From contig NZ_CP030048.1 in assembly GCF_015291665.1 (NCBI RefSeq), positions 1,612,001 to 1,676,000 on the forward strand: a stretch of 64,000 nt of DNA, written 5' to 3'. How positions within the stretch are numbered: the first letter of the stretch is position 1; each line of letters opens with the position of its first letter. Of this stretch, positions 48,892 through 56,398 are shown one piece after another. The translations under genes were made by a program, and so were the position numbers. The DNA comes from Bradyrhizobium sp. CCBAU 53338 (lineage in GTDB: Bacteria; Pseudomonadota; Alphaproteobacteria; Rhizobiales; Xanthobacteraceae). The notes beneath the pieces are model-generated. The model was not told the DNA's origin. It searched no databases and worked only from the letters and a program-made list of their open reading frames with translations.

Positions 48892-49809
48892 ATGGAATTG
48901 CATCAGCTCCGATGCTTCGTGGCGGCGGCCGAGCAGTTGCATTTCGGCCGAGCCGCGCAGCATCTCCAGATGCTGCCGTCCGCGCTAGGCCGGCAGATCA
49001 GGCTGCTGGAGGAGGATCTGGGGACGCGGCTGTTCGCGCGGACCACCCGGGCCGTCTCGCTCACCGAGGACGGCACGACGCTGCTGCGCGATGCCCGCGC
49101 CATCCTTGCCAAGGTCGAGGCGGTCGAGAGCAATCTGCGCAACCGCTCGCGTGCGGGAGCCGCGCGCCGGCTGCGGATCGGCGCCATCGACAGCGCTGCA
49201 GCGGGGCTGCTGCCGCTGCTGCTGCGGGACTTCCGCGCCGGGCATCCCGAGGTTTCGGTCCAGCTTCTCGAGGACAAGACGATCAGGCTGTTGCCAAAGA
49301 TCCTGACTGGCGCGCTCGACCTCGCCTTCGTCCGTCCGCCCGACCGGGCGGACAAGCGGCTCGAGTTTCGCCCGCTGCTCCAGGAAACCGCGATCGTGGC
49401 GTTTCCGCAGCGTCATGCGCTGGCGGCGCGCAAGTCGATCACCCTGGCCGACATCGCCGACGAGGCGATGCTGGTGCCGGACCGCCGCTCGCGACCGCAC
49501 AGCCACGATCTCACCATCAAACTGTTCGAGCAGGCAGGCCTGACGCCGCGCATCGTGCAGGTGGCCGACGAGAAGCAGACCATCATCAATCTGGTGGCGA
49601 CCAAGCTCGGCGTCGCGATCGTGCCGCGCTGGACCACGCGGATGGCGGTTTCCGGCGTGCGTTTCGTGCCGCTTCGTCCGAAGCAGAGCGGTCCCGTCGG
49701 CCGGCTGCCGCTGGCCGCGGCCTGGTTGCGCGGGTCGCGCGATCCGGCCCGTGATGCCATGCTCGCAGTGCTGGAAGCGCGCCTGCGCAGCTATGCGCGA
49801 GAGGCGTGA
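48892..49809 (+). CDS. LysR-family transcriptional regulator
   Basis: This 305-residue protein starts at ATG 48892, 6 bp after AGAGGA. It has an N-terminal winged helix (LHQLRCFVAAAEQLHFGRAA, then RQIRLLEEDLGTRLFAR) and a C-terminal periplasmic-binding-like effector domain from about residue 90. It resembles regulators of aromatic and dicarboxylate catabolism. It diverges from the tartrate transporter and dehydrogenase genes and overlaps or abuts the downstream aspartate-dehydrogenase-like gene, suggesting that it controls both directions. Confidence 0.92.
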   Translation: MELHQLRCFVAAAEQLHFGRAAQHLQMLPSALGRQIRLLEEDLGTRLFARTTRAVSLTEDGTTLLRDARAILAKVEAVESNLRNRSRAGAARRLRIGAIDSAAAGLLPLLLRDFRAGHPEVSVQLLEDKTIRLLPKILTGALDLAFVRPPDRADKRLEFRPLLQETAIVAFPQRHALAARKSITLADIADEAMLVPDRRSRPHSHDLTIKLFEQAGLTPRIVQVADEKQTIINLVATKLGVAIVPRWTTRMAVSGVRFVPLRPKQSGPVGRLPLAAAWLRGSRDPARDAMLAVLEARLRSYAREA

Positions 49810-49847
49810 GCGGCTATGACATGGGGCTTGGCGGGAAGATGGATACG

Positions 49848-50672
49848 ATGACTGATCAGAAAACCTCGAACGAATTGCGGGTGGCTGTCGCGGGGCTGGG
49901 CTCGATCGGCAGCAAGGTTGCGACCGCGCTCGATCAGGGCATCGAGGGGCTGACGCTGTCAGCCGTGGCGGTGCGCGATCCCGCCAAGCATCAGGTATTT
50001 CTGAGCGGCCTGCGCCGTCGGCCGCAGATCATGCCGATCGATCAACTGGGCGCCGCCGCCGACATCGTGGTCGAGTGTGCGCCGACCAGCCAGTTGCGCG
50101 CGATCGTCGAGCCGGCGGTGAAGCGCGGCAAGTCCGCGGTCGTCGTCAGCGTCGGCGGGCTGCTCGACAACTACGATCTGATTGATCTCGCCCGTGCCAA
50201 TGGCGGTCGGATCCTCGTGCCGACAGGCGCGCTGATCGGGCTGGATGCGGTCAACGCGGCAGCGGTCGGCACCATTCATTCGGTGAAGATGGTCACGCGC
50301 AAGCCGATCGACGGGCTGAGGGGCGCACCATTCATCGTTCAGAACAAGGTCGACATCGACGATCTGCGCGAGCCGCTCAAGCTGTTCGAGGGCAGCGCGC
50401 GCGACGCGGTAAAGGGCTTTCCGGCAAACGTCAACGTCGCGGTTGCGCTGTCGCTGGCGGGCATCGGGCCCGATCGCACCCAGGTCCAGGTCTGGGCCGA
50501 CCCCACCGTGACGCGCAATGTTCATCGCATCGAGGTCGAAGCCGATTCGGCCCGGTTCTCGATGGGGATCGAGAACATCCCGTCCGAAAATCCCAAGACA
50601 GGGATGATCACCGCGCTGTCGGTGATCGCGCTACTGCGCAAGCAGCGCGCGACGCTGTGCGTGGGGACGTGA
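49848..50672 (+). CDS. L-aspartate dehydrogenase / iminosuccinate reductase-like protein
   Basis: This 274-residue Rossmann enzyme has VAVAGLGSIGSKVATAL at the N-terminus for NAD(P), VVECAPTSQLRA, VPTGALIGLDAVNAA, NVHRIEVEAD with the catalytic His, and ENIPSENPKTGM, all typical of NadX/AspDH. It would interconvert aspartate and iminosuccinate. ATG 49848 follows GGGAAG with good spacing; an in-frame GTG at 49806 overlapping the lysR stop, ATG 49821 and ATG 49839 are alternatives. Its place beside a tartrate/malate locus suggests amination or deamination of a C4 acid. Confidence 0.82.
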   Translation: MTDQKTSNELRVAVAGLGSIGSKVATALDQGIEGLTLSAVAVRDPAKHQVFLSGLRRRPQIMPIDQLGAAADIVVECAPTSQLRAIVEPAVKRGKSAVVVSVGGLLDNYDLIDLARANGGRILVPTGALIGLDAVNAAAVGTIHSVKMVTRKPIDGLRGAPFIVQNKVDIDDLREPLKLFEGSARDAVKGFPANVNVAVALSLAGIGPDRTQVQVWADPTVTRNVHRIEVEADSARFSMGIENIPSENPKTGMITALSVIALLRKQRATLCVGT

Positions 50673-50675
50673 TCT

Positions 50676-51980
50676 CTACGCGCCGGTGACGCGCCAGATC
50701 ACGTTGCCGACGTCGTCGGCCATCAGCAGCGACTTCTTGTCGGGACCGATGACGACGCCAACCGGGCGGCCGTAGGATTCCTTTTCGTCCGGGGACAGAA
50801 AGCCCGACAGGATGTCGCGACCGGGGCCGGAAGGCTTGCCGTTCTGGAACGGGATGAACACCAGCTTGTAGCCGGACAACTTGCTGCGATTCCACGAGCC
50901 ATGCTGGCCGATCACCATGCCGTCTCCGAAGCCGGGCAAGGTCCCTGCGGGCATCCAGCACAGGCCGAGCGAAGCGGTGTGACCGCCGAGCGCGTAATCG
51001 GGTTGAAGCGCCCTGGCGACCATCGCCGGCTCCTGCGGCACGCGGTCGTCCACCGTCTTGCCCCAGTAGCAATAGGGCCAGCCGTAGAAGCCGCCGTCGC
51101 GCACCGAGGTGAGATAGTCTGGCGGCGTCTCGTCGCCGAGGCCGTCGCGCTCGTTGACGACAGTCCAGAGCACACCTGTCGTTGGCTCCCATGCGAGGCC
51201 AACAGGGTTGCGCAGGCCGGCGCCAAAAATGCGATGCGTGCCGGCAACGAGATCGAGCTCGTAGACCGCGGCGCGGCCTTCCTCGACCTCCATGCCCATC
51301 TCCGCGATGTTGCTGAGCGAGCCGACGCCGGCATAGAGCTTCTTGCCGTCGGGGCTGGCGAGCAGGCTGCGCGTCCAGTGGCCGCTCGGCTTGAACGTCG
51401 TGAGCCGCTTGCCCGGCGCCTTGATGCTGTCGGCGTTGGCGACATAGGGGAAGGCCATCACGCCGTCGGTGTTGCCGACATAGAAGGTGTCGCCGACCAG
51501 CGCCATGCCGAACGGCTGGTTGAGGTTGTCCATGAAGGCGCCGCGGATTTCAGCGACACCGTCGCCGTCCTTGTCGCGGAGCAGCGTGATGCGGTTGGCG
51601 GACACGCCGAGCGCTGCGGCGCGCCGCATCGTCGCCTGCATCGCGTAGTGGAACACGCTGCGCGGAGGACCGGCGATCTGCGTCGCTTCCGCGATCAGCA
51701 CATCGCCATTGGGCAGCACCTCGATCCAGCGCGGATGATCGAGATCGGTCGCGAATGCGTTGACCTTGAGCCCGGCTGCAACAGTCGGCTTCTGGCCTTG
51801 GCTCCAGCCGCGCGCGGTCGGCATTTTCAGGGTCGGGATCGCGCCTTGCGGCTTGGCTTCCGGAATGGCCGGGGCCTGTCCCCAGGCCGGCGCGGCTTCG
51901 GTGCCCGTCAGCTTCCGCCATTGCAGCGCAATGCCGCCGAGGACTGCGACGAACTGCGCGAAGATACTGGAAAAAGTCAT
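50676..51980 (-). CDS. PQQ-dependent sugar dehydrogenase, sorbosone dehydrogenase family
   Basis: This 434-residue protein begins at ATG 51980, with one N-terminal hydrophobic stretch (FSSIFAQFVAVLGGIALQW) that can serve as a signal anchor. The rest is a six-bladed beta-propeller as in soluble PQQ glucose/aldose and L-sorbosone dehydrogenases: FATDLDHPRWIEVLPNGDVL, GVSANRITLLRDKDGDGVAE, LNQPFGMALVGDTFYVGNTD and GLRNPVGLAWEP. It is probably periplasmic; the actual sugar cannot be told. It ends 3 bp from the end of the aspartate-dehydrogenase-like gene on the other strand. Confidence 0.85.
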   Translation of the reverse strand: MTFSSIFAQFVAVLGGIALQWRKLTGTEAAPAWGQAPAIPEAKPQGAIPTLKMPTARGWSQGQKPTVAAGLKVNAFATDLDHPRWIEVLPNGDVLIAEATQIAGPPRSVFHYAMQATMRRAAALGVSANRITLLRDKDGDGVAEIRGAFMDNLNQPFGMALVGDTFYVGNTDGVMAFPYVANADSIKAPGKRLTTFKPSGHWTRSLLASPDGKKLYAGVGSLSNIAEMGMEVEEGRAAVYELDLVAGTHRIFGAGLRNPVGLAWEPTTGVLWTVVNERDGLGDETPPDYLTSVRDGGFYGWPYCYWGKTVDDRVPQEPAMVARALQPDYALGGHTASLGLCWMPAGTLPGFGDGMVIGQHGSWNRSKLSGYKLVFIPFQNGKPSGPGRDILSGFLSPDEKESYGRPVGVVIGPDKKSLLMADDVGNVIWRVTGA

Positions 51981-52235
51981 GAGAAGCCCCTGTCGAACCC
52001 TGCGGCACGGTCCGGATCGCACCAAGCCCCGCGCGGGCCAGGAAACTAATCTCTGCCTGATCGTCGATCTCTCCAGATCCACGATGGAACGTCGTCGTGC
52101 CTTTTTTGCGCGCGCATCCAACTGGCTGGCGGTCAAAAGGTCAACCGGGGCGGAACTCGATCGGCGTCTATTCCCGTGGAATGGCTGCCGATCGAATTTG
52201 CATGGGGAGGTGCTGGGACAGTTCGCGTCCCGTCG

Positions 52236-52862
52236 TCACCGCGGCGACATGAACGGAACGATCATCGGCACGCGGCGGCAATAAGCGCCGTAGGCGTCCT
52301 CACCGAGCTCCTTCGACAGGAACACCTCCTCCATCCGGCCCTTCTGCCACATGCCGAGCGAGATCAGGATGGCGCCGAGGATCGTCGTCACCAGGCCGAT
52401 CGCCACGCCGGTCACCAGCATGCCGAAGATCAGCCCCGTGTAGATCGGGTGACGCACGATGCCGTAAGGGCCGGTGTCGATGACGCGGTGGTCTTCCTTG
52501 TGGGTGATGGTGTTGGACCAGAATTTACCCAGATGCAGCCGGCCCCACCAGGCGAAGGCGATGCCGGCGACCGAGAGGACCGCGGCGATGGTGATGCCCG
52601 TGTTGCCGAGCACCCAGAGCGGCTTCCAGCCCAGGACCTGTGCAATCCACGGCGTGTAGAGGATGCCGCCGACCAGGATCGGCAGGCGATAGCGCTGCGA
52701 CTCCAGCGTCATGACCTGCTTCTTGGTCCGCCCCTGCCAGAACGAGGCGCCCACCCAGCTGGCGAGAAAGGCGAGCCAGATCAGGGCCAGGAGTTCGGTC
52801 GGCCAAGTCGTGGTCCAGCCGCCCCAGGCGACGGAGAGAAGCTTGCTGAAATCGAAGGACAT
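52236..52862 (-). CDS. Isoprenylcysteine carboxyl methyltransferase-family membrane protein
   Basis: This 208-residue membrane protein has about five helices. The C-terminal half carries the ICMT/PEMT-type motif: RVIDTGPYGIVRHPIYTGLI followed by a helix pair and the acidic RMEEVFLSKELGEDAYGAYC. These residues bind S-adenosylmethionine in the family. Bacterial members act on unknown small lipids or, in some cases, phospholipid head groups. The epimerase gene ends 31 bp upstream on the same strand, so the two may be co-transcribed. Confidence 0.85.
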   Translation of the reverse strand: MSFDFSKLLSVAWGGWTTTWPTELLALIWLAFLASWVGASFWQGRTKKQVMTLESQRYRLPILVGGILYTPWIAQVLGWKPLWVLGNTGITIAAVLSVAGIAFAWWGRLHLGKFWSNTITHKEDHRVIDTGPYGIVRHPIYTGLIFGMLVTGVAIGLVTTILGAILISLGMWQKGRMEEVFLSKELGEDAYGAYCRRVPMIVPFMSPR

Positions 52863-52893
52863 GCGGGAAGGTTCTTTGGTTTGGGCGGCGGCC

Positions 52894-53925
52894 TTAGCCT
52901 GCGCGCGAGGAGAGCGCGTGATGCTTGATGGCGCCGGAGGGCTGCTGGCCGTTGCGGGCGAGCAGATGGGTGATGGTTTCGCGCAGCACCGGCTCAATCG
53001 GGCGCGGCGCATAGCCGAGCTCGGTGCGCGCCTTGCCGATCGAGAGGTCGCTCGCGGCGAGCGCGATGCGCACGCCTTCGGCGGTGCCGTTGGGCGGACG
53101 ATGGGTGATGCGATCGGAGATCGATTCCAGCATGATGGCGGAGAGCTCCGCGATCTTGCCGGGGACGACGACGGGATATTGCCGGCGGCCGCTCATCGCC
53201 GACATCATCCGCAGGATCTGGCCAAGCCGGACGCAATCGCCGCCGAGGATATAGCGCTGGCCGACGCGGCCGCGTTCCATCGTCAGCACGAGGCCCATGG
53301 CGACGTCGCGGACGTCGACGAGGTTGACCGGGAAGTCGAGATGCGGCTGTACCTTCTTCTGGAGGAAGTACCACAGCATTGCGGTGGGCGGCGTCAGATT
53401 GTGGTCGGCGGCGCCGATCGGCATGGTCGGGGTGCCGATCACGAGCGGGAAGCCGTTCGCTGCGGCCTTCGCGGCGTGATGCTCGGCGAGCGACTTCGAG
53501 CGCGTGTAAGCGCCGGGCATCGCGTCGGCCGGCTGAAGCGCCTCTTCGGCGGCAACGCCGTTGAGGTTGGCGTAAGGGAACAGGATCGATTCCGTCGAGC
53601 AATGCAGGAAGCGCGACACACCGCGCTTCATCGCAGCTCCAAGCACGACTTCGGTGCCGCGGAAATTGACGTCGTGAAAGTCCTGCTTGTTGGCGACCCA
53701 CATGCCGGGCAGGCCGGCGAGATGATAGACCTGATCGACTCCCGACAGCGCGGCATCGACGGCGGCACCGTCAAGCACCGAGCCGTGCACATGCTCGACG
53801 TCGGTGTTCGCTGTGGCCGGCGGCCGGACGTCGAGAACACGTACCCGCTGCCCACGGGCGCGGAGCGCTTCGACGAGATGCTGTCCGATGAAACCGCTGC
53901 CACCGGTAACCAGTACGGGAGTCAT
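52894..53925 (-). CDS. NAD-dependent epimerase / 3-beta-HSD-like SDR protein
   Basis: This 343-residue extended SDR has the glycine motif VTGGSGFIGQHLVEAL at residues 5-20, HLAGLPGMWV, a STES catalytic Ser region (FLHCSTESILFP) and YTRSKSLAEH, which supplies the YxxxK pair. It resembles epimerases linked to hopanoid or cell-wall sugar synthesis (HpnA-like) and sterol dehydrogenase-like SDRs. The neighbouring membrane methyltransferase and Mpo1-like protein suggest a lipid-related role, which is inference only. Confidence 0.82.
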   Translation of the reverse strand: MTPVLVTGGSGFIGQHLVEALRARGQRVRVLDVRPPATANTDVEHVHGSVLDGAAVDAALSGVDQVYHLAGLPGMWVANKQDFHDVNFRGTEVVLGAAMKRGVSRFLHCSTESILFPYANLNGVAAEEALQPADAMPGAYTRSKSLAEHHAAKAAANGFPLVIGTPTMPIGAADHNLTPPTAMLWYFLQKKVQPHLDFPVNLVDVRDVAMGLVLTMERGRVGQRYILGGDCVRLGQILRMMSAMSGRRQYPVVVPGKIAELSAIMLESISDRITHRPPNGTAEGVRIALAASDLSIGKARTELGYAPRPIEPVLRETITHLLARNGQQPSGAIKHHALSSRAG

Positions 53926-53957
53926 GAAGTAGGTTTTGCTGTTCCGCTTCGAGAAAG

Positions 53958-54476
53958 CTATCGGGTTGAAAGGGAGTTGGTCGGAAGAGGCGCGAGAATC
54001 GCGGCGAGGTCGCGACGAAAACCCAGTGCAATGAACAATTTTGCCATGACGAACATCGGTCCAAGCAGGAAATGCGTGGGGTGGTCGACCATCGACGGCT
54101 GTCGCTCCTCAAACACCTTGTGGCCGACGATCTGCGCCGCGACGCCAAACCCGATCAGCGCCGCAAAAATCGACCACATCATGGCGGTCGAGACCTGGTT
54201 GCCGATCGTGGTCGCGACCCAAAGCAGCACAATCATCGACACGAGGATGCCGAGTCCGACCCCAGCGTCCAGCATCAGCCAGTATACCAGGACCGGCAGG
54301 GCCAAAATCACGGCCAGGCTCACCTCGACCCCGAACATGGGAAATACGACCCGCGTCAGCGGCAGCGTTGCGCCGGTGAAGAGCAGGAGAATACCGACCA
54401 CATGCATCGCGCAATTCCAGGGATCGCGATGGTATTCGACATAGTCGGCCAATTGGCGTTGAAAATAGCCAGCCAT
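53958..54476 (-). CDS. Mpo1-like (DUF962) membrane protein
   Basis: This 172-residue protein starts at ATG 54476 (GTG 54494 is possible but lacks a ribosome-binding site). It begins QRQLADYVEYHRDPWNCAMH, whose His residues are conserved in the Mpo1/DUF962 family, and has four to five membrane helices and a second His-bearing loop (VDHPTHFLLGPMFVM). Yeast Mpo1 is an iron-dependent dioxygenase in alpha-oxidation of 2-hydroxy fatty acids; the bacterial role is unproven. It is in line with the epimerase and methyltransferase genes. Confidence 0.85.
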   Translation of the reverse strand: MAGYFQRQLADYVEYHRDPWNCAMHVVGILLLFTGATLPLTRVVFPMFGVEVSLAVILALPVLVYWLMLDAGVGLGILVSMIVLLWVATTIGNQVSTAMMWSIFAALIGFGVAAQIVGHKVFEERQPSMVDHPTHFLLGPMFVMAKLFIALGFRRDLAAILAPLPTNSLSTR

Positions 54477-54647
54477 TTCAGTCTCGTGCGGCACGGGGCG
54501 GGGAAGGGCGAAGACAGCCTATAGCATCTGACAGGGCGGTGCACAAACCGGCGCTATTGTCGCGCAAGGCAGCAATGTCGCGCTATGAGACAGGTCACAA
54601 ATCAGTCAGAACTTCAACGAGTTCCAACCCGTATGAAGGCTGCGCGC

Positions 54648-55319
54648 TCAACGCTTCTTGGCAGGCTTTTTTGCCGCAGGCGCGGTAGCGGCCGCAGGGC
54701 GCGCAGGCGCATCGTCGGGCAATTTGGCAAAGGTCAGGATTTGCAACTGGCCGTTGACAGCCGAGGTCGGCTTGGCGCGGTCGAGGAACTGCTCCTCGCC
54801 GAGGCCGATCGGCTGAAGCCGCTTGGTCGAGATCTTGAACGTGTTCACCAGCACGTCGCGGAGGGCGTCAGCTCGACGCTGGCTCAGGATCGCGTTGGCC
54901 TCGCGCGTCTTCGAATTGGATTCGACGTGGCCGACGATGAGGAACGTGTAGGGCAGCAGCGACGTGTGAACCAGCGCGTCGGCGATCCGGCCGACGGTCT
55001 GATAGGACTCCGGCTGGATGATCGGGGTGTCGGCGTCGAACTGGATCTGGGCGTTGAAGGCGGGCAGCCTGGCGAGGTCAGGTGCGATCAGCGGCCGGTT
55101 GACCGGACCCGGATCGTTCTTGATCCTGGCCTTGGCTCGCTCCATCACCTGCTGCTTCAGCGCGGGAAGATCGAGTTCGGGCGCCTCCTCGAAATGATTG
55201 AGCTTGCCGACGATGTCGTCGCGGGTCGGCGCCGTCTGCGCGCCGGCTGTGCCTGCGAGCAGAACGAGACCCAGCGCGATGCCGAATCCGGCGGCGACAT
55301 GCCCGGTTGCGCGCATCAT
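54648..55319 (-). CDS. Exported OmpA-like protein
   Basis: The start is at ATG 55319, the first of two adjacent ATGs, overlapping the end of the upstream Cys-rich gene. The 223-residue protein has a signal peptide (FGIALGLVLLAGTAGAQ) and a C-terminal OmpA-like domain from about residue 85, with IQFDADTPIIQPESYQTVGR, FLIVGHVESNSKTREANAIL and SQRRADALRDVLV, which normally contacts peptidoglycan. The end is Ala/Lys-rich. The four-base overlap suggests coupled translation with the preceding gene. Confidence 0.88.
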   Translation of the reverse strand: MMRATGHVAAGFGIALGLVLLAGTAGAQTAPTRDDIVGKLNHFEEAPELDLPALKQQVMERAKARIKNDPGPVNRPLIAPDLARLPAFNAQIQFDADTPIIQPESYQTVGRIADALVHTSLLPYTFLIVGHVESNSKTREANAILSQRRADALRDVLVNTFKISTKRLQPIGLGEEQFLDRAKPTSAVNGQLQILTFAKLPDDAPARPAAATAPAAKKPAKKR

Positions 55320-55732
55320 CGATACCCCGCCTCGTCGACGGCCCTCAGGCAGTTGTTGCTGATGCCCTTGGGCGTCGCGATCAGGCAGGGGATTGACTTG
55401 CTGGTCTCCTTGGTCGAGCCGCCGCAGACCTTGACGATCTCGCGCTGGCAGGCGTTCGCGACCGTGACACGGGCGGCGATGCGCTTCTGGATCGCGTCGA
55501 ACGCGGTGAGGTAGTCGCTCTGGCACTGCTGGGAGAGCGCGTCCCGGTTGCGGGACAAGCATTCCTTCAGGCGCGTCGAGTCCGGGTTGACGCCGCGGCA
55601 ATTGGCGACGATGTCGGCGCCGCAGCTCTTGGCCAGCAGGCCGAGCGAATCGCCAAAGCTCATGGTCTCCGCCGTCGCAAGCGACGGCATCCCCAATGCA
55701 AGCGCGATCAGTGTGATTGAGCCCCGGACCAT
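55316..55732 (-). CDS. Exported Cys-rich repeat protein
   Basis: ATG 55732 gives 138 residues with a compact signal peptide (GSITLIALALGMPSLATA); the frame is open to 55768 and no start has a clear ribosome-binding site. The mature part contains regularly spaced cysteines (AKSCGADIVANCRGV, LKECLSRN, SQQCQSDY, NACQREIVKVC, IPCLIA, NNCLRAV), like the cysteine-rich repeat family related to Golgi protein GLG1. Disulphides are expected in the periplasm. It overlaps the OmpA-like gene, so the two probably work together. Confidence 0.78.
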   Translation of the reverse strand: MVRGSITLIALALGMPSLATAETMSFGDSLGLLAKSCGADIVANCRGVNPDSTRLKECLSRNRDALSQQCQSDYLTAFDAIQKRIAARVTVANACQREIVKVCGGSTKETSKSIPCLIATPKGISNNCLRAVDEAGYR

Positions 55733-55820
55733 GGTTGCATCTGATACGGGGAAGTTCGCCATGGTCAAGGGCTGTTCGGGGGAGAACCGTCGAGAGTCCG
55801 GCCGGTGCGGCGACCAGTCC

Positions 55821-56111
55821 TCACTCCGCAGCGTGGGCGTGGGTCGGCAATTCGATCAGCGCGACCATGTAGTTCCTGAGATCCCCAGCAACCTCTGGAT
55901 CGGCTTTGAGTTCGGTCAGCGTCCTCGGTCGCGGAAGCTGGCGGCCATCCTCAATCAGGTCCTGCGCATAGAGCTCAAGCGCCTCCGGCGCATTCTCCAT
56001 CGCCTCGTCGATGTCGTCGCCGCCCGAGAAGCAGCCGGGCAGATCCGGAAACCACACTCCAACGGCGTGGTCGGGGCCTTCGTCCTCAATGATGGCAATA
56101 TAGTGAGCCAT
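55821..56111 (-). CDS. hicB: HicB-family antitoxin
   Basis: This 96-residue protein begins MAHYIAIIEDEGPDHAVGVW and continues FPDLPGCFSGGDDIDEAMEN, the partial RNase H-fold pattern of HicB. HicB binds and neutralises the HicA mRNA interferase and usually represses its own operon through a C-terminal DNA-binding region; here the C-terminus is short (LRNYMVALIELPTHAHAAE), without an obvious HTH. It lies just downstream of hicA, the standard order. Confidence 0.9.
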   Translation of the reverse strand: MAHYIAIIEDEGPDHAVGVWFPDLPGCFSGGDDIDEAMENAPEALELYAQDLIEDGRQLPRPRTLTELKADPEVAGDLRNYMVALIELPTHAHAAE

Positions 56112-56143
56112 TTCGACCTCAGTCGGGCTTCCAGCCCGCGTCC

Positions 56144-56320
56144 TTATAGATGGTAGATGGCACGGACCAGCCCCTTTCCCAACTCCTTCTTGGGGTGTGG
56201 GACAACAATAGTAGCGCTCGAGACAGCGCTTTTGAACACATGGTGTGACCCGGTCACGCGCGCGAGCTTCCACCCTTCTCGCTCCAGGCGCCGAATGATA
56301 TCGCGGCTCGCGGTCAGCAC
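56144..56320 (-). CDS. hicA: HicA-family mRNA interferase toxin with altered C-terminus
   Basis: HicA is a small double-stranded-RNA-binding-fold toxin that cleaves mRNA. I favour GTG at 56320, preceded by GGAGAA at good spacing, giving 58 residues; ATG 56350 is an alternative. SRDIIRRLEREGWKLARVTG and GSHHVFK hold the catalytic His, and VVPHPKKELGKGL is conserved. The normal end appears to have been AIYKDAGWKPD; a 7-bp tandem repeat (56146-56152 and 56153-56159) shifts the frame so that it now ends AIYHL. The catalytic His is upstream, so activity may remain. Confidence 0.82.
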   Translation of the reverse strand: MLTASRDIIRRLEREGWKLARVTGSHHVFKSAVSSATIVVPHPKKELGKGLVRAIYHL

Positions 56321-56398
56321 GGCATTTCTCCAAGAATCATCCGACCACAAAATTACAGCGCAGCGCGCGGCGTTAAGTGAGCGCGACGCTAACGGCCA

